Below, piece after piece: positions 53,517 to 60,660 of a DNA stretch of 64,000 bases. The position numbers were made by a program, and so were the translations under genes. The stretch's first letter is position 1. Each line of letters begins with the position of its first letter. The notes beneath the pieces are model-generated. The model ran no database searches. It saw nothing but the letters and a program-made list of their open reading frames with translations, and had not been told where the DNA came from. The DNA lies in contig NZ_JAICDG010000005.1 of assembly GCF_022751215.1 (NCBI RefSeq), positions 248,001-312,000 of the forward strand, given 5' to 3'. Origin of the DNA: Actinomadura terrae. GTDB lineage: Bacteria > Actinomycetota > Actinomycetes > Streptosporangiales > Streptosporangiaceae.

Positions 53517-54821
53517 TCAGCCCGAGGCGGCGGCCGGACGGCGGGTCAACCGGCATTTCATGCCGGTGGGCAGCAGGACCGGCCCGAATTCGGTGCCGAT
53601 CTGTTGGAAGTCGGGGACGTCGAGGTCGTAACCGGTGGCCAGTTGCGCTGCGGCGAGCAGCAGAACGCTCAGCCCGAGTTGTGCGCCGAGGCAGCCTCGC
53701 GGCCCGCTGCTGAAGGGAAGGTAGGCGTGGGGGACGTGTGGACGCTCATCGCCGTTCCAGCGCTCGGGGTCGAACCGGTCGGGGTCCGTCCAATAGCGCG
53801 GGTCGTGGTGGAGCAGATAGGGGCTGAACATCACTGCGGTGCCGGCGGGAATCCGCACCGCGCCCAACATGATGTCGGCGATGGTGTCGCGGCCCAGCAG
53901 CCAGGCGGGCGGACGTACTCGCAGCACCTCGAGCAGGAAAGAGTACGTATAAGGCAGGGCCAGTTCGGGAGCGACGCAGACGGTTTCCCACTCGGAGGCC
54001 GAGACCTCGCCGCGGATGCGCTCGAACGCGTCGGGGACGGCGGCCAGGTAGTAGAGCAGCCAGCACCAGGCGCCGCCCATTGTGCCGATGGCACCCAGCG
54101 CGCTCATTCCCGCGGCGCCGTGCGCGACATCGGACGGTACCGGTTCGGGTGCGTTCCGCAGAATGTGCAGCAAGGTCGGAGGGGCCGCGCCGTTCTCGGG
54201 CGGTGCGTCGCCGTCCAGCATCGATGAGATGCGGTCTCGGATGCGCTGGTCGGCGGCCTCAATTCTGCGCCGGGCCCGGCTGGGCCACCAGTTGGGAACG
54301 CGGTCGAGGGACGCCGCGGCGGTCACCGTGAAGGAGTCCATCAGCGCGTCTTCCAGTTGCGGCGACGGGTGCGGTGCGTAGAGCGACAGGAACGCCCTCA
54401 GGCAGAAACGCCAGCCCTGCTCGGCGGGGTCGAACCACTCCCCCTCGAGTGCGCGCAGGTCGGTTTCCATGACCCGGCTCACCGACGGCAGATGCGCCGG
54501 AAGTGCGGCGGGCCTCAGCACGGCCAGGGCTTCCTGCCGTGCCCGCATCCACCGCCCGGTCTGCTCGGCGCCGGGAAAGCGCCCGCCCCTCAACGGGTTG
54601 GCATTGGGGACCGCATCGCGGTTGGTGCGCACGAGGACCTGCTGGATCAGCACGGGATCGTTGACCACGACCACGTCGGTATCGAAACGGAAGACATCTC
54701 CGTACTCCCGGTTGCACCAGGTCAGATACTCGGCCGGTGCGGCCTCGTACGCCTTCAGATGCCGGGCGAACAGCCCGCCGTCCGGCCCCGGGATCTCCGC
54801 GTTCGATGCCCGCCGCAGCAT
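53517..54821 (-). CDS. Cytochrome P450 with atypical I-helix, possibly peptide-modifying
   Basis: 434-aa P450. Heme loop FSSGPRGCLG with ligand Cys377; K-helix FLLEVLRVRPP supplies the ExxR pair; GDERPHVPHAYLPF precedes the heme loop. The I-helix reads LGAIGTMGGAW where most P450s have the A/G-G-x-D/E-T motif; the acidic residue is absent and Gly replaces it. ATG 54821 has AAAGGA upstream. It follows, after 69 bases in the same direction, a 39-codon peptide gene with its own strong ribosome site. That is the arrangement of P450-modified RiPPs, in which the enzyme crosslinks aromatic side chains. The substrate link is inference; a terpene-type P450 is an alternative. Confidence 0.82.
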   Translation of the reverse strand: MLRRASNAEIPGPDGGLFARHLKAYEAAPAEYLTWCNREYGDVFRFDTDVVVVNDPVLIQQVLVRTNRDAVPNANPLRGGRFPGAEQTGRWMRARQEALAVLRPAALPAHLPSVSRVMETDLRALEGEWFDPAEQGWRFCLRAFLSLYAPHPSPQLEDALMDSFTVTAAASLDRVPNWWPSRARRRIEAADQRIRDRISSMLDGDAPPENGAAPPTLLHILRNAPEPVPSDVAHGAAGMSALGAIGTMGGAWCWLLYYLAAVPDAFERIRGEVSASEWETVCVAPELALPYTYSFLLEVLRVRPPAWLLGRDTIADIMLGAVRIPAGTAVMFSPYLLHHDPRYWTDPDRFDPERWNGDERPHVPHAYLPFSSGPRGCLGAQLGLSVLLLAAAQLATGYDLDVPDFQQIGTEFGPVLLPTGMKCRLTRRPAAASG

Positions 54822-54890
54822 GTCGTCCTTTCGTCGCCGTGGCGCGGTGCCGGAAGCAGATCGCCGACCCGGCACCGCCGTCCGGAGGAT

Positions 54891-55010
54891 CTACCGGACC
54901 CGGTAGGGCCTGTAGCGACCAGGCATCTGACCACGGTGCGCACCCAGCGTGCGCTTCACGAGCCTCATCATGTCCGCTTCCTCCTCGCCATCGGCTTGGA
55001 GCGTGCTCAT
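54891..55010 (-). CDS. 39-aa peptide, candidate RiPP precursor upstream of P450
   Basis: ATG at 55010 with AAGGGG at good spacing. The peptide starts MSTLQADGEEEADMM (acidic leader-like), continues RLVKRTLGAHRGQMPG and ends GRYRPYRVR, with two Tyr separated by two residues that a P450 could crosslink. Too short for a usual gene call, but start signal, position, orientation and composition fit a precursor. No transporter or protease is adjacent. Confidence 0.5.
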   Translation of the reverse strand: MSTLQADGEEEADMMRLVKRTLGAHRGQMPGRYRPYRVR

Positions 55011-55170
55011 GCACGCCCCTTGAAGCAATTACCCCTCCCGCGCCTGTCCAATGTTTCCAAAAACCTAGATAGTTGGGAGATTCTCTAACCACGCAGTGTT
55101 GCGGGATTTGGCCATGAAAGTCATGGGGTTCTGGAACGCACAAAAGGGATCGCCGCCGGACCTGGCGGGG

Positions 55171-56580
55171 TCAGGAGCCCGAGATGCAGGTCCTGCCTTC
55201 CGCGTGGACGTTCGGCCTGCCGGAATACTTCCACCGGCACACCGACGTCGCGCTGTCTATCGTCCCGTTCTTGCCTTCCGGGTCTTTCGAGCAGACCGCC
55301 TGGTCGCCCCAGGTGGCGGAATAGGGATAGCCGTGGGCCCGGCAATAGTTGCTGTAATCCTGCGAGCTCAGCGAACCGAGGTTTCGCGGCTTCGGAGGAG
55401 GCGCCTTCTTGGTCGGCTGATGCGTCCGGGGCGGATCATCGCTTTTGGTCGGTTTCGGGCTGGCACTGGACCCCTGACTTCCCGGCAGCGCGCTCTTGCC
55501 CGTGGTCTCGCTCGGAGACGGGCTCGGGCTTGGGCCTTTGCTGGGCCCTTTCGTCTGGGTCGGGGTGGAAGATGTGGAGGGGGTGCCGGGAAGCTTCGGC
55601 GGATGCTGCGTTGTGTCGCCCTTCCCCTCCCCTGGAAGCAGGAAATAGATGCCGCTGATCAGGGCCAGTACCGCCAGCACCGCGGCCGCGATCGCCAGGC
55701 GTCGGCGGTTTTTTCCGGAAGGCGCGGGGGTCGGGCGCGGTTCGGTGTTGTCGGGTGCGGGCTGCGGTGTGTGGGAGTCGAGGAGGCGGCCGCTCACCTC
55801 GGCGGCGGTGGGGCGTTTGGCGGGGTCCTTTTGCAGGCAGTCGCGGACGATGTCCGCCAGGACGCCTTCCATGCCGTCCAGCTCGGGTTCCTTGTGCAGG
55901 ACCGCACTGGAGACGGCGGAAACGCTGGTGCCCGAGAAGGCCCTGCGGCCGGTGGCCGCGAACACCATCGTGGCCGCCCAGGCGAACATGTCCGCCTCCG
56001 GCCCGGCCTTTTCGCCGTCGAGGTGTTCGGGGGCCATGTAGCCGGGCGTCCCGACGACCTGGCTGCTGGTGAGCGATTGGCTGAGGTCCAGGGCGCGGGA
56101 GATGCCGAAGTCGATGACCACGGGGCCGTCGGGGGCGAGCAGCACGTTGCCGGGCTTGAAGTCGCGGTGGACGACGCCGCCCTTGTGGATGGCCGCCAGG
56201 GCGGTGATCGTGTTGACCGCCAGCCGTTCGAGCGCGGCGTCGCCGCGTGGTCCGGTGTCCTTGACGGAGGCCAGCAGGGACGGGCCGTCGACGAATTCGC
56301 TGACGATGTAGGGCTGATCGTTGATCACGCCGCTGTCGAGGACCTGTGCCGTGCAGAAGGGGGCGACCCTTTGGGCGATCTCGACCTCGGCCAGAAAGCG
56401 GGTGCGCGCCGTTTCGTGGGTGATCAGATGCGGGTGCAGGAGTTTGATCGCGGCGCGCCGCCCCCGCTCGTCCAGCCCCAGGTAAACGGTCCCCTGGCCG
56501 CCGACGCCGAGCCGTCCTCGCAGCTCGTACCCGCCGATCGACTTGAGGTCGGTGGGCAAGAGCGGCGTCACCTCGGGCAC
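55171..56580 (-). CDS. Membrane-anchored Ser/Thr protein kinase
   Basis: 469-aa Hanks-type kinase. Catalytic domain 1-270: GRLGVGGQGTVYLG (Gly loop), AAIKLL (Lys), VVHRDFKPGN (catalytic loop), VIDFGISRAL (DFG), GTPGYMAPE (APE) and CLQKDPAKRPTAAEV. One membrane helix at about 300-322 (AIAAAVLAVLALISGIYFLL). Then a Pro/Ser/Thr-rich wall-spanning linker (about 330-420) and a small extracellular Cys-containing domain (DYSNYCRAHGYPYSATWG, VCSKDPEGK, SVCRWKY, RTCISGS). The outside domain probably senses a signal and controls the kinase; the ligand is unknown. Confidence 0.9.
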   Translation of the reverse strand: MPEVTPLLPTDLKSIGGYELRGRLGVGGQGTVYLGLDERGRRAAIKLLHPHLITHETARTRFLAEVEIAQRVAPFCTAQVLDSGVINDQPYIVSEFVDGPSLLASVKDTGPRGDAALERLAVNTITALAAIHKGGVVHRDFKPGNVLLAPDGPVVIDFGISRALDLSQSLTSSQVVGTPGYMAPEHLDGEKAGPEADMFAWAATMVFAATGRRAFSGTSVSAVSSAVLHKEPELDGMEGVLADIVRDCLQKDPAKRPTAAEVSGRLLDSHTPQPAPDNTEPRPTPAPSGKNRRRLAIAAAVLAVLALISGIYFLLPGEGKGDTTQHPPKLPGTPSTSSTPTQTKGPSKGPSPSPSPSETTGKSALPGSQGSSASPKPTKSDDPPRTHQPTKKAPPPKPRNLGSLSSQDYSNYCRAHGYPYSATWGDQAVCSKDPEGKNGTIDSATSVCRWKYSGRPNVHAEGRTCISGS

Positions 56581-56910
56581 GCATCCTCCCCATGCACGGG
56601 ATCACCTTGATCACAGGAATCGCCGAAAGAACGTGAAGTGATTTGGGGCCGTCAAGATCATCGGCTGCCGAACCCCGACTTGTCTATCGACACCCAATCA
56701 CCCATGGGCAAGGGAGGGTGGATCATTCCGGAGACTTCGCGGCCGCGAAACCTCGTTCCCTGTCCCCGGGCCTACGCCGACCGGGTCACTGCCTCGCTCC
56801 GCAGCGCCAGCACCAACTAGCTGCACGGTAAGTCATCGCACAATTACCATGAGTCGCGCCGGGGGTCGTTACCCGTGCGAACAGTCCACCAGTTCCGAGG
56901 AGGAGCCATC
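56581..56910. promoter_or_regulatory. Divergent upstream region between kinase and secreted-protein genes
   Basis: 330 bases without a supported gene. Promoters for both neighbours must lie here; I see no convincing boxes. GAGGAGG precedes the downstream ATG. Confidence 0.35.
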
Positions 56911-57324
56911 ATGCCCACCACCACAGCGTCGCTGGCCCTGGCGGCCGGTGTGGCGGCCCTGGCCGCCGGTGCCGCGCTGGCCGTCCCCGCGCTGGTCGAC
57001 GGCACCGCCCAAGCGGCCCCCCTGACCGACACGGCCGACGTGGGCACGCGCGGAACGATCAACGCCGACGGCACCGTCCGGAACCAGAAGGACATCCTCG
57101 CCGTCACTCGCCCCGCGCGCGGCGTGTACTGCGTCCGCACCGGCAGGGCCGACGTCTCCCGGACCAACCCCGTCGGCACCTCCACCGACTACGGCCGCGT
57201 CGTGACCATCATCGCCGCCAGGCACAGCCAGTGCCGGGACCGCGCCGACACCTACCGCGTGGTCGTCTTCAACTCCGACACCAAGCAGGTCGTCAACGGC
57301 GCCTTCCACATCGTCGTCCCCTGA
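56911..57324 (+). CDS. Small secreted protein
   Basis: 137-aa exported protein. Signal peptide residues 1-36 (TASLALAAGVAALAAGAALA, cleavage near AQAAP). The mature part (GTRGTINADGTVRNQKDILAVTRPARGVYCVRT, VVTIIAARHSQCRDRADTYRVVVFN) has two cysteines and beta-strand character. This pattern is common in small actinomycete exported proteins of unknown role. ATG 56911 has GAGGAGG. Monocistronic, ending in a shared terminator. Confidence 0.75.
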   Translation: MPTTTASLALAAGVAALAAGAALAVPALVDGTAQAAPLTDTADVGTRGTINADGTVRNQKDILAVTRPARGVYCVRTGRADVSRTNPVGTSTDYGRVVTIIAARHSQCRDRADTYRVVVFNSDTKQVVNGAFHIVVP

Positions 57325-57353
57325 TGGGAGATCCCGCTCGGTATCGCCGGTAG

Positions 57354-57400
57354 CCGGACGAGTCGGCGCCCGTTTGTCCCACGGGCACCGGCTCGTCCGC
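57354..57400. terminator. Bidirectional hairpin between convergent genes
   Basis: Long interrupted stem: CCGGACGAG / CTCGTCCG outer arm and GCCCG / CGGGC inner arm, lying between the secreted-protein and NmrA-like gene ends. Confidence 0.65.
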
Positions 57401-57412
57401 CGCCGGACGCGG

Positions 57413-58210
57413 CTATGCGAGGAACTCCCGAAGCGAACGCGGTTCGCGTCCCAGGATGTCGGAAACGGTCGTGGTGGTCCGCGCCCAGCGCCCGTCCCCG
57501 ATCTGCGCCATGAGTTCGGCCAGGTCCCGGGCCGCCGGGGCGGGCATGCCGCGCTTCTCCAGGTGGACGGCTGCCTGCTTGATCGTCAGGTCGACGTAGC
57601 GGATGGTCCTTCCAAGGGCCCGGGTGAGCTCGGCGGCGATCTCGTCGCGCGTGGGCGCGTCCGGTCCGGTGAGGTCGTAAACGGCGTCGTCCCCGACGGG
57701 ACGCGTGAGCAGCGCGGCCGCGACCGCCGCGATATCGCGCGCGTCGATGTAGCCGACGGCGCCCCGGCCGTACGAGCCGAAGATCCGCCCCTCCTCGTCG
57801 ATGTCGCCCGCGAGGTTCTGCATAAAGCCGACGGGGGCGAGGATCGTCCACGGCACCCCCGACGCCTTGAGATGCTCGTCCACCTGCCCGTGCATGCCGA
57901 ATCCGAGCAGGCTGCTCGACGTCACGCCGAGCACGGAGACCGTCACCACCTGCGCCACGCCGGCGGCGGCCGCGTGGTCGATGACCGCCTTGTGCGCCCG
58001 CGCGAAGCCCGGCCACTGCGAGCTGTTGAGGAACAGCCGGTCACCCGGTTCGAGCGGGATGCTCTCCGGCCGCTCCAGATCCCCGACCACGTGGTCGCAC
58101 CCCAGCTCCTCGCCCTGTTCCGGACGCCGCACCACGGCTCGCGCCGCTCCGTCCAGCTCCGCGATCAACGCACGCCCGATCGTGCCCGTCGCACCCGTCA
58201 CCACGATCAT
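57413..58210 (-). CDS. NmrA-like NAD(P)-binding protein (atypical SDR)
   Basis: 265-aa Rossmann-fold protein starting MIVVTGATGTIGRALIAEL, with the GATGTIG dinucleotide loop, CDHVVGDLERPES, LTV-like strand AQVVTVSVLG and YIDARDIAAVAAALL. It belongs to the NmrA/NAD(P)H-quinone-reductase-like atypical SDR group, which either reduce quinones or act as redox sensors. Divergent from a TetR gene with two shared palindromes, so it is very likely the TetR target. Confidence 0.88.
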   Translation of the reverse strand: MIVVTGATGTIGRALIAELDGAARAVVRRPEQGEELGCDHVVGDLERPESIPLEPGDRLFLNSSQWPGFARAHKAVIDHAAAAGVAQVVTVSVLGVTSSSLLGFGMHGQVDEHLKASGVPWTILAPVGFMQNLAGDIDEEGRIFGSYGRGAVGYIDARDIAAVAAALLTRPVGDDAVYDLTGPDAPTRDEIAAELTRALGRTIRYVDLTIKQAAVHLEKRGMPAPAARDLAELMAQIGDGRWARTTTTVSDILGREPRSLREFLA

Positions 58211-58226
58211 CAGAACCCCCTCAAGC

Positions 58227-58271
58227 GGAACCTTGTCTTCCGGTTCTATAATAAGCGGAAACATGCCTTCC
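58227..58271. promoter_or_regulatory. Two TetR operator candidates
   Basis: AAGCGGAA-N7-TTCC occurs twice (GGAA arms at 58227 and 58257, TTCC arms ending at 58241 and 58271), 30 bases apart, flanking a TATAAT-like TATAATAAG element. The second copy extends to a longer dyad ending CTT. Position fits repression of both divergent genes by the TetR protein. Confidence 0.6.
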
Positions 58272-58288
58272 ACTTCAAGGAGAGTTCG

Positions 58289-58798
58289 ATGCGCGCCGAC
58301 GCCCGCCGCAACCGCGACCGGATCTTGGAGGCGGCCCGCGACGCGGTGGCCGAGCGCGGCCCGGACGCGCCGATGGAGCTGATCGCCCAGCGGGCCGGCG
58401 TCGGCGTCGGCACGCTCTACCGGCGCTTCCCCGACCGTGGCGCGCTGCTCGCCGCTCTGGCGGAGCAGTACGTCCACGAGCTGATCGAGGCCCTCGACCA
58501 AGCCGAGGCGGCCGGGCCCGACGCATGGGCTGCCGTGCGCGCCTTCGTCATGTACAGCGTGGAAAAGGGCCGCGGCGCGATGGCGACCGCGCTGGCCGGA
58601 ACCACCGCGCCCCAGGCGAGGCAGGCGCTGGTGCGGCGCCTCGACGAACTGGTGCGCCACGCCCAGACGGACCGGACCATGCGCGCGGACGTCGGCACCG
58701 ACGACCTCATGGAGCTGCTCGGCGCGTTCGCCTGCCACCCCGGCGTGATCCCGGAGCGCTTCCTCCCCGTCCTCCTGGACGGCCTCGACCGCCGTTAG
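58289..58798 (+). CDS. TetR-family regulator; its 3' end is duplicated downstream
   Basis: 169-aa regulator. DNA-binding helices at residues 1-50 (RRNRDRILEAARDAVAERG, ELIAQRAGVGVGTLYRRFPDRGALLAAL). Helical ligand domain thereafter (AAVRAFVMYSVEKGRGAMATAL to VIPERFLPVLLDGLDRR). The last 106 bases, 58692-58797, recur at 63447-63552 with two mismatches. The intact gene spans the left copy, so it stays functional next to the insertion. Confidence 0.9.
   Translation: MRADARRNRDRILEAARDAVAERGPDAPMELIAQRAGVGVGTLYRRFPDRGALLAALAEQYVHELIEALDQAEAAGPDAWAAVRAFVMYSVEKGRGAMATALAGTTAPQARQALVRRLDELVRHAQTDRTMRADVGTDDLMELLGAFACHPGVIPERFLPVLLDGLDRR
58692..58797 (+). repeat. 106-bp direct repeat, left copy (tetR 3' end)
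   Basis: Identical to 63447-63552 except for two bases (G/A near the LLDG codons and C/G near the end). It forms the left border of the inserted block. Confidence 0.9.
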
Positions 58799-58826
58799 GC
58801 CCGCCGAGCAAGCCCTTCAAGGAGGC

Positions 58827-58886
58827 ATGGCTGAGCTACTGGTGGCTGTTAGCAGCACATCTTGCGGTACACGTGCTCGCTCTTAG
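58827..58886 (+). CDS. Possible 19-aa peptide after tetR
   Basis: ATG 58827 preceded by AAGGAGG at ideal spacing, reading MAELLVAVSSTSCGTRARS then stop. No known family. It could be chance, but the ribosome site is among the strongest here. Confidence 0.25.
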   Translation: MAELLVAVSSTSCGTRARS

Positions 58887-58923
58887 CCGTGGCCCCCCAG
58901 GGTGCCTGCTTCCGCGCGGAGGG

Positions 58924-59424
58924 TCACGCTTCTTTCAGGGCGGCCCGAATCCGCTCCGCGTACTCTTCGGCAGGGTTTTGCGCGGTGTAGGGATGGCGGG
59001 GGCCGAGCCAGACGCGCAGGCCGTCCTTCTTGCGTCGGGGGATGACGTGAAGGTGCAGGTGGGGTACGGATTGGCTGACGACGTTGTTGATGAGGATCAT
59101 CGATCCGTCCGCCTCCAGGCCGGTCTCGATGGCTCGTTCGAGTCGCTGGGCCTGGGTAAAGAAGTCCAGGACGCGGTCGGTCGGCAGGTCGCTCATCAGT
59201 TGGACGTGGATCTTCGGGACCAGAAGCGTGTGCCCGTGGAACAGCGGCCGGTGATCCAGAAAGGAGATGAGGTCGTCGGTCTCGTGGACAACGGCCGCCG
59301 ACGTCTCATTGCGGATGATTTTGCAGAATACGCAGGTGGTCGATCCGGCATCTGCGCTGCGTTCGGAAACGACCTCCACGTCACCACGGTCGAAAAGGGT
59401 CTCCTGAGGGCTGTCACCGGCCAT
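58924..59424 (-). CDS. HIT-family nucleotide hydrolase
   Basis: 166-aa histidine-triad protein. The HIT motif is HLHLHVIPRR (about residues 125-134) with ILINNVVSQSVP before it; HGHTLLVPKIHV and a zinc-site CVFCKIIRN near residue 31 are also typical. HIT enzymes remove groups from nucleotides, such as AMP-lysine, Ap4A or adenylylated intermediates. It ends the minus-strand pair of the insertion, 22 bases after the upstream effector-like gene, so the two are likely cotranscribed. In this setting it may process a nucleotide product of the plus-strand genes; that is inference. Confidence 0.85.
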   Translation of the reverse strand: MAGDSPQETLFDRGDVEVVSERSADAGSTTCVFCKIIRNETSAAVVHETDDLISFLDHRPLFHGHTLLVPKIHVQLMSDLPTDRVLDFFTQAQRLERAIETGLEADGSMILINNVVSQSVPHLHLHVIPRRKKDGLRVWLGPRHPYTAQNPAEEYAERIRAALKEA

Positions 59425-59446
59425 CACCGCTCCTGCTTTCTCGCTT

Positions 59447-60541
59447 CTACAGTGGAAGGACGGGCTGTGCCGCCCCGTCCGGATAGGGTGCCGCTTCGCG
59501 GGCGATCCGGTAGTAGGCACTCCGGTGACGTTCATACAATCGACCCGTGGGGATGAAGGTGAACCCGTAGCTGTCCGACCGGGGCGCCCCATAGAGCTTC
59601 GTCTCGATCTGAAGTTGCGCAGACGGTAACCCATCATCAATGATGATACAGCTGAAACTGGGGATGATCTCGTGCTGGAGCAGATACAGCCGTGATGATT
59701 CATGATCGGTGAGGCGGCGTTTGAGCGCGGCGAGGTCACCCAACATGGAACGGACCTCACCGCGGAACTCCTTATAGGGAATGCCGAGGATCGAGGCCGC
59801 CATCTTCCCGGCGATGCCGTCAGGTCTGACAAGTGACACGATGATCTGAAATTGCGGGGATCGCGCGAGGGAGCGCTGGAAGACCTGAAGCAGCTCGTTC
59901 TCGTCGCCTTTGGTCTTGAGTGACATCGACATGATGAAGATGCTGTTGCGGGCCTGGTCGAGGAACTGCGCGAGTGTCGCCGTGTAGTCGGCACGGGAGA
60001 AGCGAAACGAGGCGACTCCGGCGTCGGACAGTCGGTCGGCCAGCCGCGACGATGCGGCCGGTCCCGCCCGCTGCGGCGCATCCCGGGAAGCGGGCGCCGG
60101 CTCGGTCGCCTCGTCGGTGTGGTCGTGCTCGCGGGCGTGGCGCCTGTCGTACAACAGCGCCAGGAGGCCCTCGGCCACCTGTTCCAACAGGCCTGGCTCG
60201 TAGCCCTTGCGGAAGCGTTCGACGCTGACGCCCTGGGCCGCCGCGGCGCGGCGGCGTCGATCGGTCGCCTTCCAGAGCCGAGTGCCGTCCACCAGGCCGA
60301 GGGTGTACCTGGCCGCATCGCCCTCCTTGCCGCCGCCGACCTTCTCGGCCGCCCGCCCCAGGAGCGCCTCCACGGCGGCCGGACGGGTGGCCGCGTCGAA
60401 AGCCGCGCCGCCGAGGAGTTCGCACGCCAAATCCAGGGCGGGTGTGGCGTGACGGCGGAGATTCCCGAATCCCTTCTCGCGGACTACTCGCAAATCAATG
60501 ATCAATTCTTCCAGGCTCGGTGACCCGGTCTCGCCCGGCAT
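59447..60541 (-). CDS. Two-domain protein of unknown function, possible conflict-system effector
   Basis: 364-aa protein. Residues about 10-120 form a helical domain with LVDGTRLWKATDRRRRAAAA and QGVSVERFRKGYEPGLLEQVAEGLL, a module I associate with N-termini of actinobacterial conflict-system proteins. A charged linker follows. From about 175 there is a domain beginning FRFSRADYTATLAQFLDQAR, then FIMSMSLKTKGDENELLQVF, QFQIIVSLVRPD and CIIIDDGLPS, resembling the DUF5919/phospholipase-D-like ligand-sensing fold; no HKD motif is visible. Start uncertain (ATG 60541 preferred over GTG 60592). Divergent from the CYTH gene. Function unknown. Confidence 0.6.
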   Translation of the reverse strand: MPGETGSPSLEELIIDLRVVREKGFGNLRRHATPALDLACELLGGAAFDAATRPAAVEALLGRAAEKVGGGKEGDAARYTLGLVDGTRLWKATDRRRRAAAAQGVSVERFRKGYEPGLLEQVAEGLLALLYDRRHAREHDHTDEATEPAPASRDAPQRAGPAASSRLADRLSDAGVASFRFSRADYTATLAQFLDQARNSIFIMSMSLKTKGDENELLQVFQRSLARSPQFQIIVSLVRPDGIAGKMAASILGIPYKEFRGEVRSMLGDLAALKRRLTDHESSRLYLLQHEIIPSFSCIIIDDGLPSAQLQIETKLYGAPRSDSYGFTFIPTGRLYERHRSAYYRIAREAAPYPDGAAQPVLPL

Positions 60542-60660
60542 GCCCCGAGCATGACCGGCTGACGACCGGGCTGCAACCGACTTGGCAGACACGACACTTG
60601 TTGCACTGGATTCAAGAGCCTGAACGAAAGCGCCGCGAGGCGATCAGGGGGGCCGAATCC

